The notes below the pieces were generated by a model that ran no database searches, was not told where the DNA came from, and worked only from the letters and a program-made list of their open reading frames with translations. Shown piece after piece: positions 25,517 to 32,653 of a stretch of 52,288 bases of DNA. This DNA comes from a virus. Within the stretch, counting starts at the first letter, position 1, and every line of letters begins with the position of its first letter. The stretch covers positions 1 to 52,288 of IMG/VR virus record IMGVR_UViG_3300017917_003067; one strand, given 5' to 3'. The translations under genes were made by a program, and so were the position numbers.

Positions 25517-26208
25517 TGGAAAAAAATCTATCGCAGACAATTAGAGAGAGAATGAAACGCGAAGGTAAGCGTTTCTGGGCTGGAGATAATATCAGTGATT
25601 ATCTTCACGAAAGTGATAAAGAACACTTAATTAACGAGGCAACAGAAGCTTTTGAGCAGGTACTAGATACTTTACTCATTGATCGTGAAACAGATCCCAA
25701 CTCAAAGGGTACTGCCAAGCGTCTGGCAAAAATGTACTATAATGAAATTATGGCCGGACGATACGACCCTGCACCTGATTCTACCGCGTTTCCTAATGAC
25801 AGTGAAGACAGATACTCGGGTATGCTTGTGGTACGGTCAGAGCTTAAATCTCTTTGTTCACACCATCATCAACCTGTGAGAGGTGTAGCGTATATCGGTA
25901 TCATCCCTGGAAGTAAAGTAATTGGGCTTTCCAAGTACACACGCATTGCTCAGTGGCACGCTCGAAGGGGTACACTTCAAGAAGAACTTTGCAATCAAAT
26001 TGCAAAATCAATTATGCAAGCAACAGAATCACCAGACGTTGCTGTTTATATTGCCGCCAAGCACGGATGTTGTGAAAATAGAGGTATTATGGCTCAGTCA
26101 TCGCTTACGCAGACTACCGTACTACACGGACAATTCCATGACGCGTCAGTAAAGAAAGAGTTTTTTGATAACATAGCACTACAGCAGACGTATGGAGAGA
26201 AGCTTTAA
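25516..26208 (+). CDS. folE: GTP cyclohydrolase I (FolE)
   Basis: A protein of 230 residues. Zinc ligands are visible in LCSHHHQP (Cys114, His117) and in HGCCENRG, and SKVIGLSKYTRIAQWHARR and SSLTQTTVLHGQF are the usual family motifs. It opens the ring of GTP to give 7,8-dihydroneopterin triphosphate, the first intermediate of both folate and 7-deazaguanine synthesis. Its place beside queD and queE indicates the deazaguanine role. Active-site residues look intact. A new promoter starts the next gene group 40 bases downstream. Confidence 0.93.
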   Translation: MEKNLSQTIRERMKREGKRFWAGDNISDYLHESDKEHLINEATEAFEQVLDTLLIDRETDPNSKGTAKRLAKMYYNEIMAGRYDPAPDSTAFPNDSEDRYSGMLVVRSELKSLCSHHHQPVRGVAYIGIIPGSKVIGLSKYTRIAQWHARRGTLQEELCNQIAKSIMQATESPDVAVYIAAKHGCCENRGIMAQSSLTQTTVLHGQFHDASVKKEFFDNIALQQTYGEKL

Positions 26209-26228
26209 TACCGGAGCAGAGTGTAGGG

Positions 26229-26257
26229 TTGTATTAATTTCCGAGTTATACTATAAT
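26229..26257 (+). promoter_or_regulatory. Sigma70-like promoter inside the deazaguanine block
   Basis: A perfect TATAAT at 26252-26257 preceded by TTGTAT at 26229-26234 with a 17-base spacer. The -35 is weak (three of six). It lies in the gap after folE, 25 bases before the ATG at 26283, and would drive dpdA, dpdN, queF and queC. Confidence 0.55.
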
Positions 26258-26282
26258 TAATATGTTAACTAAGGAGACCGTA

Positions 26283-26549
26283 ATGCAACTCAGCACTCAA
26301 TCTAACTCTCGTAACCGCGTCAAGGAAGATGGTATTGGTAGTGAAACAATGACACAATTGTTCGCTTTATTTCCGATAGCATCAGTTGAAATGTTTAGAG
26401 AGCAGTGCATTAGTATTATTGAGCAGTCAAGCGGTAAAGATGCTACAAAGCTTCGTTTCAAAGACGAACTTAACCGCACTCAGAGTAAAACAGTTATGAT
26501 GCAAAAAGTAACTAATTACTTTTTAGCAGGTGAGGGTAAGGGGGTTTGA
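26283..26549 (+). CDS. Small conserved hypothetical protein
   Basis: A protein of 88 residues. ATG 26283 is preferred over 26262 because an AAGGAG site lies 6 bases before it and inside the longer form. The sequence is helical and polar, with SRNRVKEDGIGSETMTQLFALFP near the start and MMQKVTNYFLAGEGKG at the end. I recognise the pattern from marine T4-like phage genomes only as a hypothetical protein. It is the first gene behind the promoter at 26229. Confidence 0.6.
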   Translation: MQLSTQSNSRNRVKEDGIGSETMTQLFALFPIASVEMFREQCISIIEQSSGKDATKLRFKDELNRTQSKTVMMQKVTNYFLAGEGKGV

Positions 26550-26839
26550 TGAATGAAGGTGTCATTGGTGGAATCTTTGAGTGGATTAAAGACGACTTTA
26601 AATCGAATAGGTTACGCTTTGCTATTGAGGTCCTGGCCTGGGCTATTAGTATTGGCTGCAGCATCACTATGGCTCTTACTGTACCCAATCCTCCTTTACT
26701 CGCTCTCTATCCTATTTGGATTACCGGCTGTGCATTATATGCATGGGCATCTTGGACGCGAAGATCTTTTGGACTTTTAGCAAATTACTTGTTACTTACC
26801 ACAATTGATACAATTGGATTATTAAGGATGGTGTTATGA
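26549..26839 (+). CDS. Small membrane protein
   Basis: A protein of 96 residues. Start ATG 26549 overlaps the previous stop (TGATGA); an upstream TTG start is less likely. After an N-terminal amphipathic segment (EGVIGGIFEWIKDDFKSNRL) there are two to three hydrophobic helices, including LAWAISIGCSITMAL and PLLALYPIWITGCALYAWA. The gene overlaps its downstream neighbour by 4 bases. Function is unknown; the two-to-three helix layout would fit a small inner-membrane or holin-like protein, but it is not in the lysis region. Confidence 0.65.
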   Translation: MNEGVIGGIFEWIKDDFKSNRLRFAIEVLAWAISIGCSITMALTVPNPPLLALYPIWITGCALYAWASWTRRSFGLLANYLLLTTIDTIGLLRMVL

Positions 26840-27222
26840 GTATAGGTAAGATGTACTTTGCTAGGTTTACTGATAAGAAGACCAAGGAGGTCTTCTATAA
26901 GTTTGGGCATACTGGTTCTTGGGATGCATTAGATCGCTTTAAGCACTCACCTGAACAGTACAGTAAGTGGGAAATTAAAATTATGAAAACTGTCGCCGGG
27001 CCTATAGAAGAGATGAAAGGTGTGGAAGAAGCGTTCAAGGCTTTTTATCCTAAAAATTTCTGGCTTGAGGAAAAAATAAGCGGTGTAACAGAAATTGTAA
27101 AACTAGAACAACCCCAGGTTAATGAAATTATTACACGGATGGAATTTCTAGGTACAAAATATTATCAAAAACGAGAGCGTGACCGAGTACACGCCCAACA
27201 GGAGTATAATCTTAATGGTTAA
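26836..27222 (+). CDS. Hypothetical protein, GIY-YIG/T5orf172-like fold possible
   Basis: A protein of 128 residues. The start MYFARFTDKKT..VFYKFGHTG..DALDRF resembles the Tyr-...-Lys-(I/F)-Gly-x-Thr arrangement of the T5orf172/MUG113 branch of the GIY-YIG nuclease superfamily. A clear catalytic Glu further on cannot be placed with certainty. It overlaps the previous gene by 4 bases and dpdA by 8, so it belongs to the same transcript. If it is a nuclease, it could act in DNA processing; the call is tentative. Confidence 0.45.
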   Translation: MSIGKMYFARFTDKKTKEVFYKFGHTGSWDALDRFKHSPEQYSKWEIKIMKTVAGPIEEMKGVEEAFKAFYPKNFWLEEKISGVTEIVKLEQPQVNEIITRMEFLGTKYYQKRERDRVHAQQEYNLNG

Positions 27223-28003
27223 AATTGCACATGAAGCACCTCTTTCTATTTTCAATCACGTACAGGAAGTAACGGATTACGATTATGCTTTAGTGCATTT
27301 ATTTGAAGAGAGTGAAGAGTATTGGAATAAGTTTAAACGAGCAAAAGAAAAGGGTCGAGAGATCATTCTGGATAATTCTATCTTCGAACTCGGAGAGGCA
27401 TTTAATTCTGACAAGTATAGAGGTTGGATTGAAAAATTAATGCCTGATTATTACATTATTCCAGATGTTCTTGAAGATGCAGAAGCAACTGTAGCTCGCC
27501 TTATTAACTGGGAGCCAGTCGCCGGTTGTAAAACTATCGGAGTAGTTCAAGGTAAAAGTTTAGAAGATATTATCTGGTGTTACGAAGAAGTAGAGCCTCG
27601 AGTGGATAAAGTAGCTTTCTCATTTGACTATTCCTTTTTTGTGGATGAATATATTAATGGAAAACTCCCGACAGTGTATCATCATTACATGTACGGACGG
27701 GACGCACTTCTGCACCATTTACTCCATTCCGGGATTATCAACACACAGAAACCTCATCACCTCCTCGGATGTGGCCTACCTCAAGAATTTTCCTCATACC
27801 GTGATTTTACCTGGCTCGATTCTATCGATACTTCAAACCCGGTCGTTGCGGGCTTGAAGGGAATGAGGTATAGAGGGGAGGACGGTTTAGAAGATAAGCC
27901 CTCTCAAAAATTATTCACTATGATCAATCAAGAGGTGGATGATGGAACTTTGGAAAAGATCCTTTACAACATCGAGTGCTTCCGAGCTATCTGTAATGGA
28001 TGA
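27215..28003 (+). CDS. dpdA: DpdA-like DNA guanine transglycosylase (tRNA-guanine transglycosylase family)
   Basis: A protein of 262 residues. ATG 27215 has an AGGAG site and begins the conserved MVKIAHEAPLSIFN. The motifs REIILDNSIFELG, YYIIPDVLED, TIGVVQGKSLED, VAFSFDYS and HHLLGCGLPQEF follow the barrel order of the tRNA-guanine transglycosylase family, in the short form known from phages (DpdA), which lacks the tRNA-binding extension. These enzymes swap a guanine in DNA for a 7-deazaguanine base. Conserved Asp residues in LDNS and IPD are candidates for catalysis. It sits among folE, queD, queE, queF and queC, which strongly supports DNA modification. Confidence 0.86.
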   Translation: MVKIAHEAPLSIFNHVQEVTDYDYALVHLFEESEEYWNKFKRAKEKGREIILDNSIFELGEAFNSDKYRGWIEKLMPDYYIIPDVLEDAEATVARLINWEPVAGCKTIGVVQGKSLEDIIWCYEEVEPRVDKVAFSFDYSFFVDEYINGKLPTVYHHYMYGRDALLHHLLHSGIINTQKPHHLLGCGLPQEFSSYRDFTWLDSIDTSNPVVAGLKGMRYRGEDGLEDKPSQKLFTMINQEVDDGTLEKILYNIECFRAICNG

Positions 28004-28559
28004 ACTCCCTATGAGAAGGGGCTGGATAGCTATGTTCAGCCAATCAGGCTCCGAGCTTGTTGGAATTTGTGAGCGGTTAGGGTTCCAGCCTACTGTTGTG
28101 TTTACTAATAACCTAAACGAACTAACCTATCATCCAGGTACAAGCAATTTTAATATCGTGAAGTGGAAACACGATATTATTATGGATTTTTTACGAGAAG
28201 AGTATAGTAGTAAAAAATGGTTAATTACTCTTCACGGGTACTTAAGAATTCTACCGGCCGACATCTGTGAAAAGTTTGAAGTATATAACGGACATCCAGG
28301 AGACATTAGAACTTATCCCGTACTAAAAGGAAAAGACCCTCAAAAGAAAGCTCTTGAATTAAAACTTCCTTCCACAGGGACTGTAATACATCGCGTTACA
28401 CCCGAAGTAGATGAGGGAGAAATTATGAGACTTCATTCCTGCTTGATAGAAGAGAATGAAACATTAGATAGTTTAATTGGCAAATTAAAAGAAAGGTCTA
28501 TAGAATTATGGGTAGACTTTTTAAAGACGAGGCTATTATTGAATGAGAATTGGAATTAG
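27996..28559 (+). CDS. dpdN: Formyltransferase, DpdN-like (probable dPreQ1 formyltransferase)
   Basis: A protein of 187 residues with the glycinamide-ribonucleotide/Met-tRNA formyltransferase fold. The catalytic triad is visible: Asn98 and His100 in VYNGHPGD and Asp139 in PEVDEGEIM, with STGTVIHRV between them as in PurN-type enzymes. It overlaps dpdA by 8 bases, so it is very likely part of the DNA modification. In published phage work a formyltransferase (DpdN) is assigned to formylation of the preQ1 base in DNA. QueF, which makes preQ1, is encoded two genes downstream. Start could also be ATG 28011. A PurN-type metabolic role is less likely here. Confidence 0.78.
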   Translation: MDELPMRRGWIAMFSQSGSELVGICERLGFQPTVVFTNNLNELTYHPGTSNFNIVKWKHDIIMDFLREEYSSKKWLITLHGYLRILPADICEKFEVYNGHPGDIRTYPVLKGKDPQKKALELKLPSTGTVIHRVTPEVDEGEIMRLHSCLIEENETLDSLIGKLKERSIELWVDFLKTRLLLNENWN

Positions 28560-29103
28560 TGGAGCACAATCGGTAGGTAAAACTACTTTACTTAACGCGT
28601 TAAGATCAGAACCTGTTTTTAAGGAATATGCTATCTGTGACGAAGTTACTCGTAGAGTAAAAAGCTATGGCTTGTTAATTAATGAGCACGGCAACGATAT
28701 TACTCAAAGATTAATAATGCAAGAGCATATAGTTAATCTGTACATGCATGACAATATGATTACAGATAGAACTTCTTTGGATGGTTTAGTTTATTCAAAG
28801 TATCTGAGACAAAAAGATAAAATTAGTCAAGAAACTTTAGATTACGCATATAGAATTTTTGAAAAGACCATACGCCAGTATGATCTTTTATTTTATATTG
28901 TGCCGGAGTTTGATATAGAAGACGACGGAACAAGAAGTACAGATATAAAGTTTAGAGATGATATAGTACAAACGTTCAACGATGTTATGAGTGTACATAG
29001 CATAGACTTTTTATTTGTGACAGGTTCGGTAAGACAACGCACTCAATTTATTCTTGACATCTATAATACAGAATTAGAACATAGGAAAAAACATAATGAA
29101 TAA
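28543..29103 (+). CDS. P-loop nucleotide kinase, NadR/AAA_28-like
   Basis: A protein of 186 residues. Walker A GISGAQSVGKTTLL at the N-terminus, an MITDRTSLDGLVYS segment of the kinase type, and the C-terminal helices of the AAA_28/NadR-like family. Such proteins phosphorylate nucleosides, nucleotides or nicotinamide riboside. It overlaps the formyltransferase by 17 bases and queF by 8. It might act on a nucleotide of the modification or on pool balance; the substrate cannot be told. Confidence 0.75.
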   Translation: MRIGISGAQSVGKTTLLNALRSEPVFKEYAICDEVTRRVKSYGLLINEHGNDITQRLIMQEHIVNLYMHDNMITDRTSLDGLVYSKYLRQKDKISQETLDYAYRIFEKTIRQYDLLFYIVPEFDIEDDGTRSTDIKFRDDIVQTFNDVMSVHSIDFLFVTGSVRQRTQFILDIYNTELEHRKKHNE

Positions 29104-30025
29104 TCAAGAAGAACTTAATCGATTAGTATCAGTTCACCTAGGTAAGGCTGGAGATGGTACAGTAGTAAAGCCATACGTAACACCTGATGAGGTTGATCCT
29201 TCACTGTTAGTAGCTGTGCCTAGACAACTTAATCGTACAGCTTATGGATTAGATGACAGGCGCTTACCGTTTGCAGGGAGAGATAGTTGGAACTCGTACG
29301 AATTTTCTACCCTACTTAAAAACGGCTTTCCTATTTCAGGATGGTTAAAATTTGTATATGATTGTCACTCACCGAACATTGTTGAGTCTAAATCAGTCAA
29401 GCTCTATCTTAATTCTTTTAATATGGCCCGTCTAATTGATACACAAGACGAGATTTATAAGATTGAAAGAATGATCGAAGAGGACTTACAAAAAGCAACC
29501 GGAGATAGGACACCGGTAAAAGCTTGTTTGTTTATTAATCCGGGTGATACAGTTAAACCATTCGCCGGCGATTTTATTTCATTAGAGTTTTATTGTGATG
29601 TAGAAAATATGTCATTTGATCGTTACAATGAATCGGCTGACATCTTAGAAGTAATTCCAACAAAAGAACAATATGCAATAAAGTGGCGTTCTCATTCACT
29701 TCGTTCAAACTGCCGTGTTACTAATCAGCCTGATTGGGGTGATGTCTATATTCATATGAAAGGTAAGAAAGGAGTTACAGCTGAATCTTTACTCCGTTAT
29801 ATTATCTCTATGAGAAAAGAGAATCACTTTCACGAAGAAATTTGCGAGTGTATTTACAAACGTCTCTGGGATTTACTTGAACCAGAAGAGCTATTAGTGG
29901 GATGTTTATATACTCGAAGAGGAGGAATTGATATTAACCCAGTACGTGCTTCTTCTAACAGCCTACTCTATGATCATTCTATTATTAACGCAGCAGTACC
30001 TTCTACAAAGACCCCAAGACAATGA
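29096..30025 (+). CDS. queF: QueF, NADPH-dependent 7-cyano-7-deazaguanine (preQ0) reductase
   Basis: A protein of 309 residues, the long bimodular (E. coli-type) QueF, slightly longer than the 282-residue E. coli enzyme. ESKSVKLYLNSFN (Glu97) binds substrate, Cys206 and Asp213 in SNCRVTNQPDW are the nucleophile and acid, and HFHEE (about residues 244-248) completes the site. It reduces the nitrile of preQ0 to the aminomethyl group of preQ1. Its presence implies that the phage does not stop at preQ0. Overlaps of 8 and 4 bases link it to its neighbours. Confidence 0.93.
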   Translation: MNNQEELNRLVSVHLGKAGDGTVVKPYVTPDEVDPSLLVAVPRQLNRTAYGLDDRRLPFAGRDSWNSYEFSTLLKNGFPISGWLKFVYDCHSPNIVESKSVKLYLNSFNMARLIDTQDEIYKIERMIEEDLQKATGDRTPVKACLFINPGDTVKPFAGDFISLEFYCDVENMSFDRYNESADILEVIPTKEQYAIKWRSHSLRSNCRVTNQPDWGDVYIHMKGKKGVTAESLLRYIISMRKENHFHEEICECIYKRLWDLLEPEELLVGCLYTRRGGIDINPVRASSNSLLYDHSIINAAVPSTKTPRQ

Positions 30026-30279
30026 AATCACCTGACAATAATGTAAATCAAATTTGTGAGGAGTTTGTAGAACGCTCCCTCCACGGGTTTAAAAAGTATA
30101 ATACCACAACAGAAAGAACTGATCTTGATATGGACCAGTGGCTACAGCATCTTAAAGAAGAACTTATGGATGCAGTAGTTTATTTACATCGAGTTCAGCA
30201 GGAACGAGTAGTAAAAAAAGAAAATGATATTAATCTACAAATGAGTATATTTGATGATGAACCTAGACAAGGCTGTTAG
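30022..30279 (+). CDS. MazG-like / dATP-dGTP diphosphohydrolase-like small protein
   Basis: A protein of 85 residues. KYNTTTERTDLDMDQWLQHLKEELMDAVVYLHR carries an EExxD motif on a helix and resembles all-alpha nucleotide pyrophosphohydrolases of the MazG type and the N-terminal part of phage dATP/dGTP diphosphohydrolases. Such an enzyme could hydrolyse dGTP or other nucleotides and shift the pool. It lies between queF and queC with overlaps of 4 and 26 bases. The short length means only one helical half is present. The call is by pattern only. Confidence 0.55.
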   Translation: MKSPDNNVNQICEEFVERSLHGFKKYNTTTERTDLDMDQWLQHLKEELMDAVVYLHRVQQERVVKKENDINLQMSIFDDEPRQGC

Positions 30280-31030
30280 CAGTTTACCCAACATAGAATA
30301 CAATCAAAACGTTGTGTCTGTGCTGTCCGGTGGGTTAGATAGCACGATAATGACTTATATACTAAAGGCAAAGTACGGCATCCGTCCTAACGAGATGTAT
30401 TCTAGGGTTATTGCTCTTTCATTTGATTATGGTCAAAAACAAAAGCGAGAGTTAGAGTTAGCTAAAAAGACTTGTGACTATCTTTGCATTCAGCATCACG
30501 TACTAGACCTAGCTATTCTTGGTGAGATTGCTAAACCAATATCTGCTAACATTTCAGGTTCTGATGTAAACATGCCAACTATTAAAGAGGTGTTGGGTGA
30601 TCCGCAGCCTAAAACTTATGTACCGTTTCGCAATATGATTCTAAACGCGCTTGCATTCTCATTTGCAGAATCACACAATGCGCCTTATGTATTTACAGGC
30701 TTACAAGTACACGACGAATATGGTTATTGGGATACTACACAAAAGTTTGTCGATAGTATGAATGCAGTCGCCGAGCAAAATAGAACTCATAAAGTCAAAC
30801 TGCTTGCTCCTTTCAGTCACCTGTCGAAGTATGAAGAATTAGAAATTGCAAAGGAGATTGGAAATGTTAAACTCGATTTTACTCTTACTTGCTATAATCC
30901 TGATTCTGCAGGCAGAAGTTGCGGTAAGTGCCCTTCTTGCAGTGAGCGTATTGCTAACTTTAGTAAAGCTAAACTGAAGGACCCTGTACCCTACTCAGTT
31001 GACATTCCTTGGGACAAATTAATAAAATGA
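30254..31030 (+). CDS. queC: QueC, 7-cyano-7-deazaguanine synthase
   Basis: A protein of 258 residues. The PP-loop VLSGGLDST at the N-terminus binds ATP, and the C-terminal CGKCPSC together with the earlier CYNP cysteine makes the zinc site. It converts 7-carboxy-7-deazaguanine to preQ0 with ATP and ammonia, via an amide intermediate. ATG 30254 or 30257 is preferred; a TTG at 30251 would add only one residue. It overlaps the gene upstream by 26 bases and the next by 4. Confidence 0.93.
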   Translation: MMNLDKAVSSLPNIEYNQNVVSVLSGGLDSTIMTYILKAKYGIRPNEMYSRVIALSFDYGQKQKRELELAKKTCDYLCIQHHVLDLAILGEIAKPISANISGSDVNMPTIKEVLGDPQPKTYVPFRNMILNALAFSFAESHNAPYVFTGLQVHDEYGYWDTTQKFVDSMNAVAEQNRTHKVKLLAPFSHLSKYEELEIAKEIGNVKLDFTLTCYNPDSAGRSCGKCPSCSERIANFSKAKLKDPVPYSVDIPWDKLIK

Positions 31031-31548
31031 TAAAAACTGTTTACTTAGATATGGACGGCGTTATCGCTGATTTTGACAAATTATACTCTAGCACGTACGG
31101 GTGTTTTTGTAGAGAAGATCCTAATAAAGACAATTGGTTTGACTTTGTAAATAAAAAAGGCTTTGTAAACATTCCTCTGATGGTAGACGCTCTTTTATTA
31201 CTTCAGGGTCTAGCTAACATGGATGTTGACATCGAAATACTATCTTGCATTTCTAACAAATCCAACGCCAATCAAGTAAGGCTTCAGAAAATAGAATGGC
31301 TGTACAATAAAGGCTTTGGTTCTCTCCCCTACAATTTCACTGCCACAAAGTCTGAAAAATCTGACTACGCAACAGAAGAAACATTATTAATAGATGATTC
31401 GGTAGCTTGTGTTAATCCTTTTAGGGAAGCAGGTGGGTATGCTATCTTGCACAAAAATGCAAGAAACACTATAATTGAGATTGATTGTATGATTAAAAAA
31501 GGATTGGTATGTGCGCTATCATCGGATCAAAAAGAATTGATACATTAA
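31027..31548 (+). CDS. HAD-family 5'(3')-deoxyribonucleotidase-like protein
   Basis: A protein of 173 residues. YLDMDGVIADF at residues 6-16 is the HAD nucleophile motif (Asp8, Asp10), and TLLIDDSVACVNPFREAGG is the C-terminal acid motif. The layout matches the NT5C-type 5'-nucleotidases found in several phages. It would dephosphorylate nucleoside monophosphates. ATG 31027 overlaps the queC stop. It overlaps the glutamine amidotransferase gene by 40 bases, a large coupling overlap. Confidence 0.75.
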   Translation: MIKTVYLDMDGVIADFDKLYSSTYGCFCREDPNKDNWFDFVNKKGFVNIPLMVDALLLLQGLANMDVDIEILSCISNKSNANQVRLQKIEWLYNKGFGSLPYNFTATKSEKSDYATEETLLIDDSVACVNPFREAGGYAILHKNARNTIIEIDCMIKKGLVCALSSDQKELIH

Positions 31549-32156
31549 AAAAATTAGTTGAATTAAATTCGTATCGAGGTTCTCATTCTTACTCATTCTC
31601 ACTTTATAACATCACCACCGGCATCCTTACGGTAGAAGTAAAGAAGTTAGGAACAATCGATCTATCCCGACATACCATACCTCCTAACAATTACGGAATT
31701 GTGCACGTACAAGCTCCCACCACAGAGGTAAGAACAGAGCAAGCAGTTCACCCTGCAATTATAAAAGATAAATTTGAAACATGGCCTTTGAAAGCATTAT
31801 GGCACAATGGTATTATAAAAGCTGAGGTCGTCAAGGAAAACGCAGCTAAGTATAATACATCGTGGGATACAATGCAGATACTAGAAAGTATTCGTACGAG
31901 TTTTGATAACTTGAATGAGTTTGACGGTACGTTTAGCTGTTTATATTATGATAGGGATGACCTTTCACTGAATATTTTTCGTAATGAAATTTCGCCAATG
32001 TTCATCGATAATGAATTGAATTTGTCATCAACTAAATTTGAGGGAAGTAGGGAAACTGCTCCTAATACGGTCATGAAAATGGACTTCTCAAGAAATTCTC
32101 TTTCCGTAAAAGCTAAATTTGATACTGTTGAAAATCCTTATTATTTTGGAGAATGA
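31509..32156 (+). CDS. Stand-alone class II glutamine amidotransferase domain
   Basis: A protein of 215 residues beginning Met-Cys-Ala-Ile-Ile-Gly, so Cys2 is a ready N-terminal nucleophile once Met is removed. Other family features follow in order: Arg23-Gly24 in NSYRGSHS, a GIVHVQAPT strand, WHNG (oxyanion Asn-Gly), FDGTFSCLYYD, IFRNEISPMFI and LSSTKFEG. This is the glutaminase half only; no synthase domain is attached. In some phages such a domain is fused to QueC and linked to amidated deazaguanine. Here queC is two genes upstream, so it may supply ammonia to QueC. Partner and product are inferred. Confidence 0.78.
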   Translation: MCAIIGSKRIDTLKKLVELNSYRGSHSYSFSLYNITTGILTVEVKKLGTIDLSRHTIPPNNYGIVHVQAPTTEVRTEQAVHPAIIKDKFETWPLKALWHNGIIKAEVVKENAAKYNTSWDTMQILESIRTSFDNLNEFDGTFSCLYYDRDDLSLNIFRNEISPMFIDNELNLSSTKFEGSRETAPNTVMKMDFSRNSLSVKAKFDTVENPYYFGE

Positions 32157-32651
32157 ATGAAGCATATACTCGGCCCTGATTCTAAAAGCACCCTTACCAA
32201 CGTACAAAAAGGCGATAGTCAACCTAATGCTGTTGATTTGAGACTCGGTAAGGTATTTAAAATTTTATCTAATGCATTTGAGGTTACAAATGAAACTAAG
32301 ACCCATAGAGGAACTGAAGAGCTATTACCTGACAGCGAGGGATTCTATTACCTGGAGCCTGGTCACTACGAGGTTGTCATGGAAAACATCATCAACGTCG
32401 GTGAAGGTGAAGCTGGTTGGGTTATTACTCGTAGTACTCTTAATAGGAACGGCTGCTTTATTACTTCAGGTCTTTACGACTCTGGCTATCATGGTGTTAT
32501 GGCAGGCGTTATGCATGTTACGGTGGGTCCAGCGAAAATTAAGAAAGGTACTCGCATTGGACAGTATTTGAGCTTTAACGCCGAAGCGCTTACAATGTAT
32601 GATGGTTCGTATGGTATTGGCAAAGATCACGATAAAAAATATGGAGTGTAA
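32157..32651 (+). CDS. dUTPase/dCTP deaminase superfamily protein
   Basis: A protein of 164 residues. RSTLNRNGCF, then GLYDSGYHG and IKKGTRIGQYL are the shared motifs of the dUTPase/dCTP deaminase fold. The GLYDSGYHG motif is close to dUTPase motif III, with the catalytic Asp. The Glu expected for dCTP deaminase in the next strand is not obvious, so I favour dUTPase-type chemistry although such genes are often named dcd. It prevents uracil in phage DNA and supplies dUMP for dTMP. It starts immediately after the preceding stop. Confidence 0.8.
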   Translation: MKHILGPDSKSTLTNVQKGDSQPNAVDLRLGKVFKILSNAFEVTNETKTHRGTEELLPDSEGFYYLEPGHYEVVMENIINVGEGEAGWVITRSTLNRNGCFITSGLYDSGYHGVMAGVMHVTVGPAKIKKGTRIGQYLSFNAEALTMYDGSYGIGKDHDKKYGV

Positions 32652-32653
32652 TA

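Noticed and set aside
26553-26780. Alternative hydrophobic frame inside the small membrane protein gene
   Set aside because: The other frame (26549) overlaps its neighbours properly at both ends and has a more coherent sequence.
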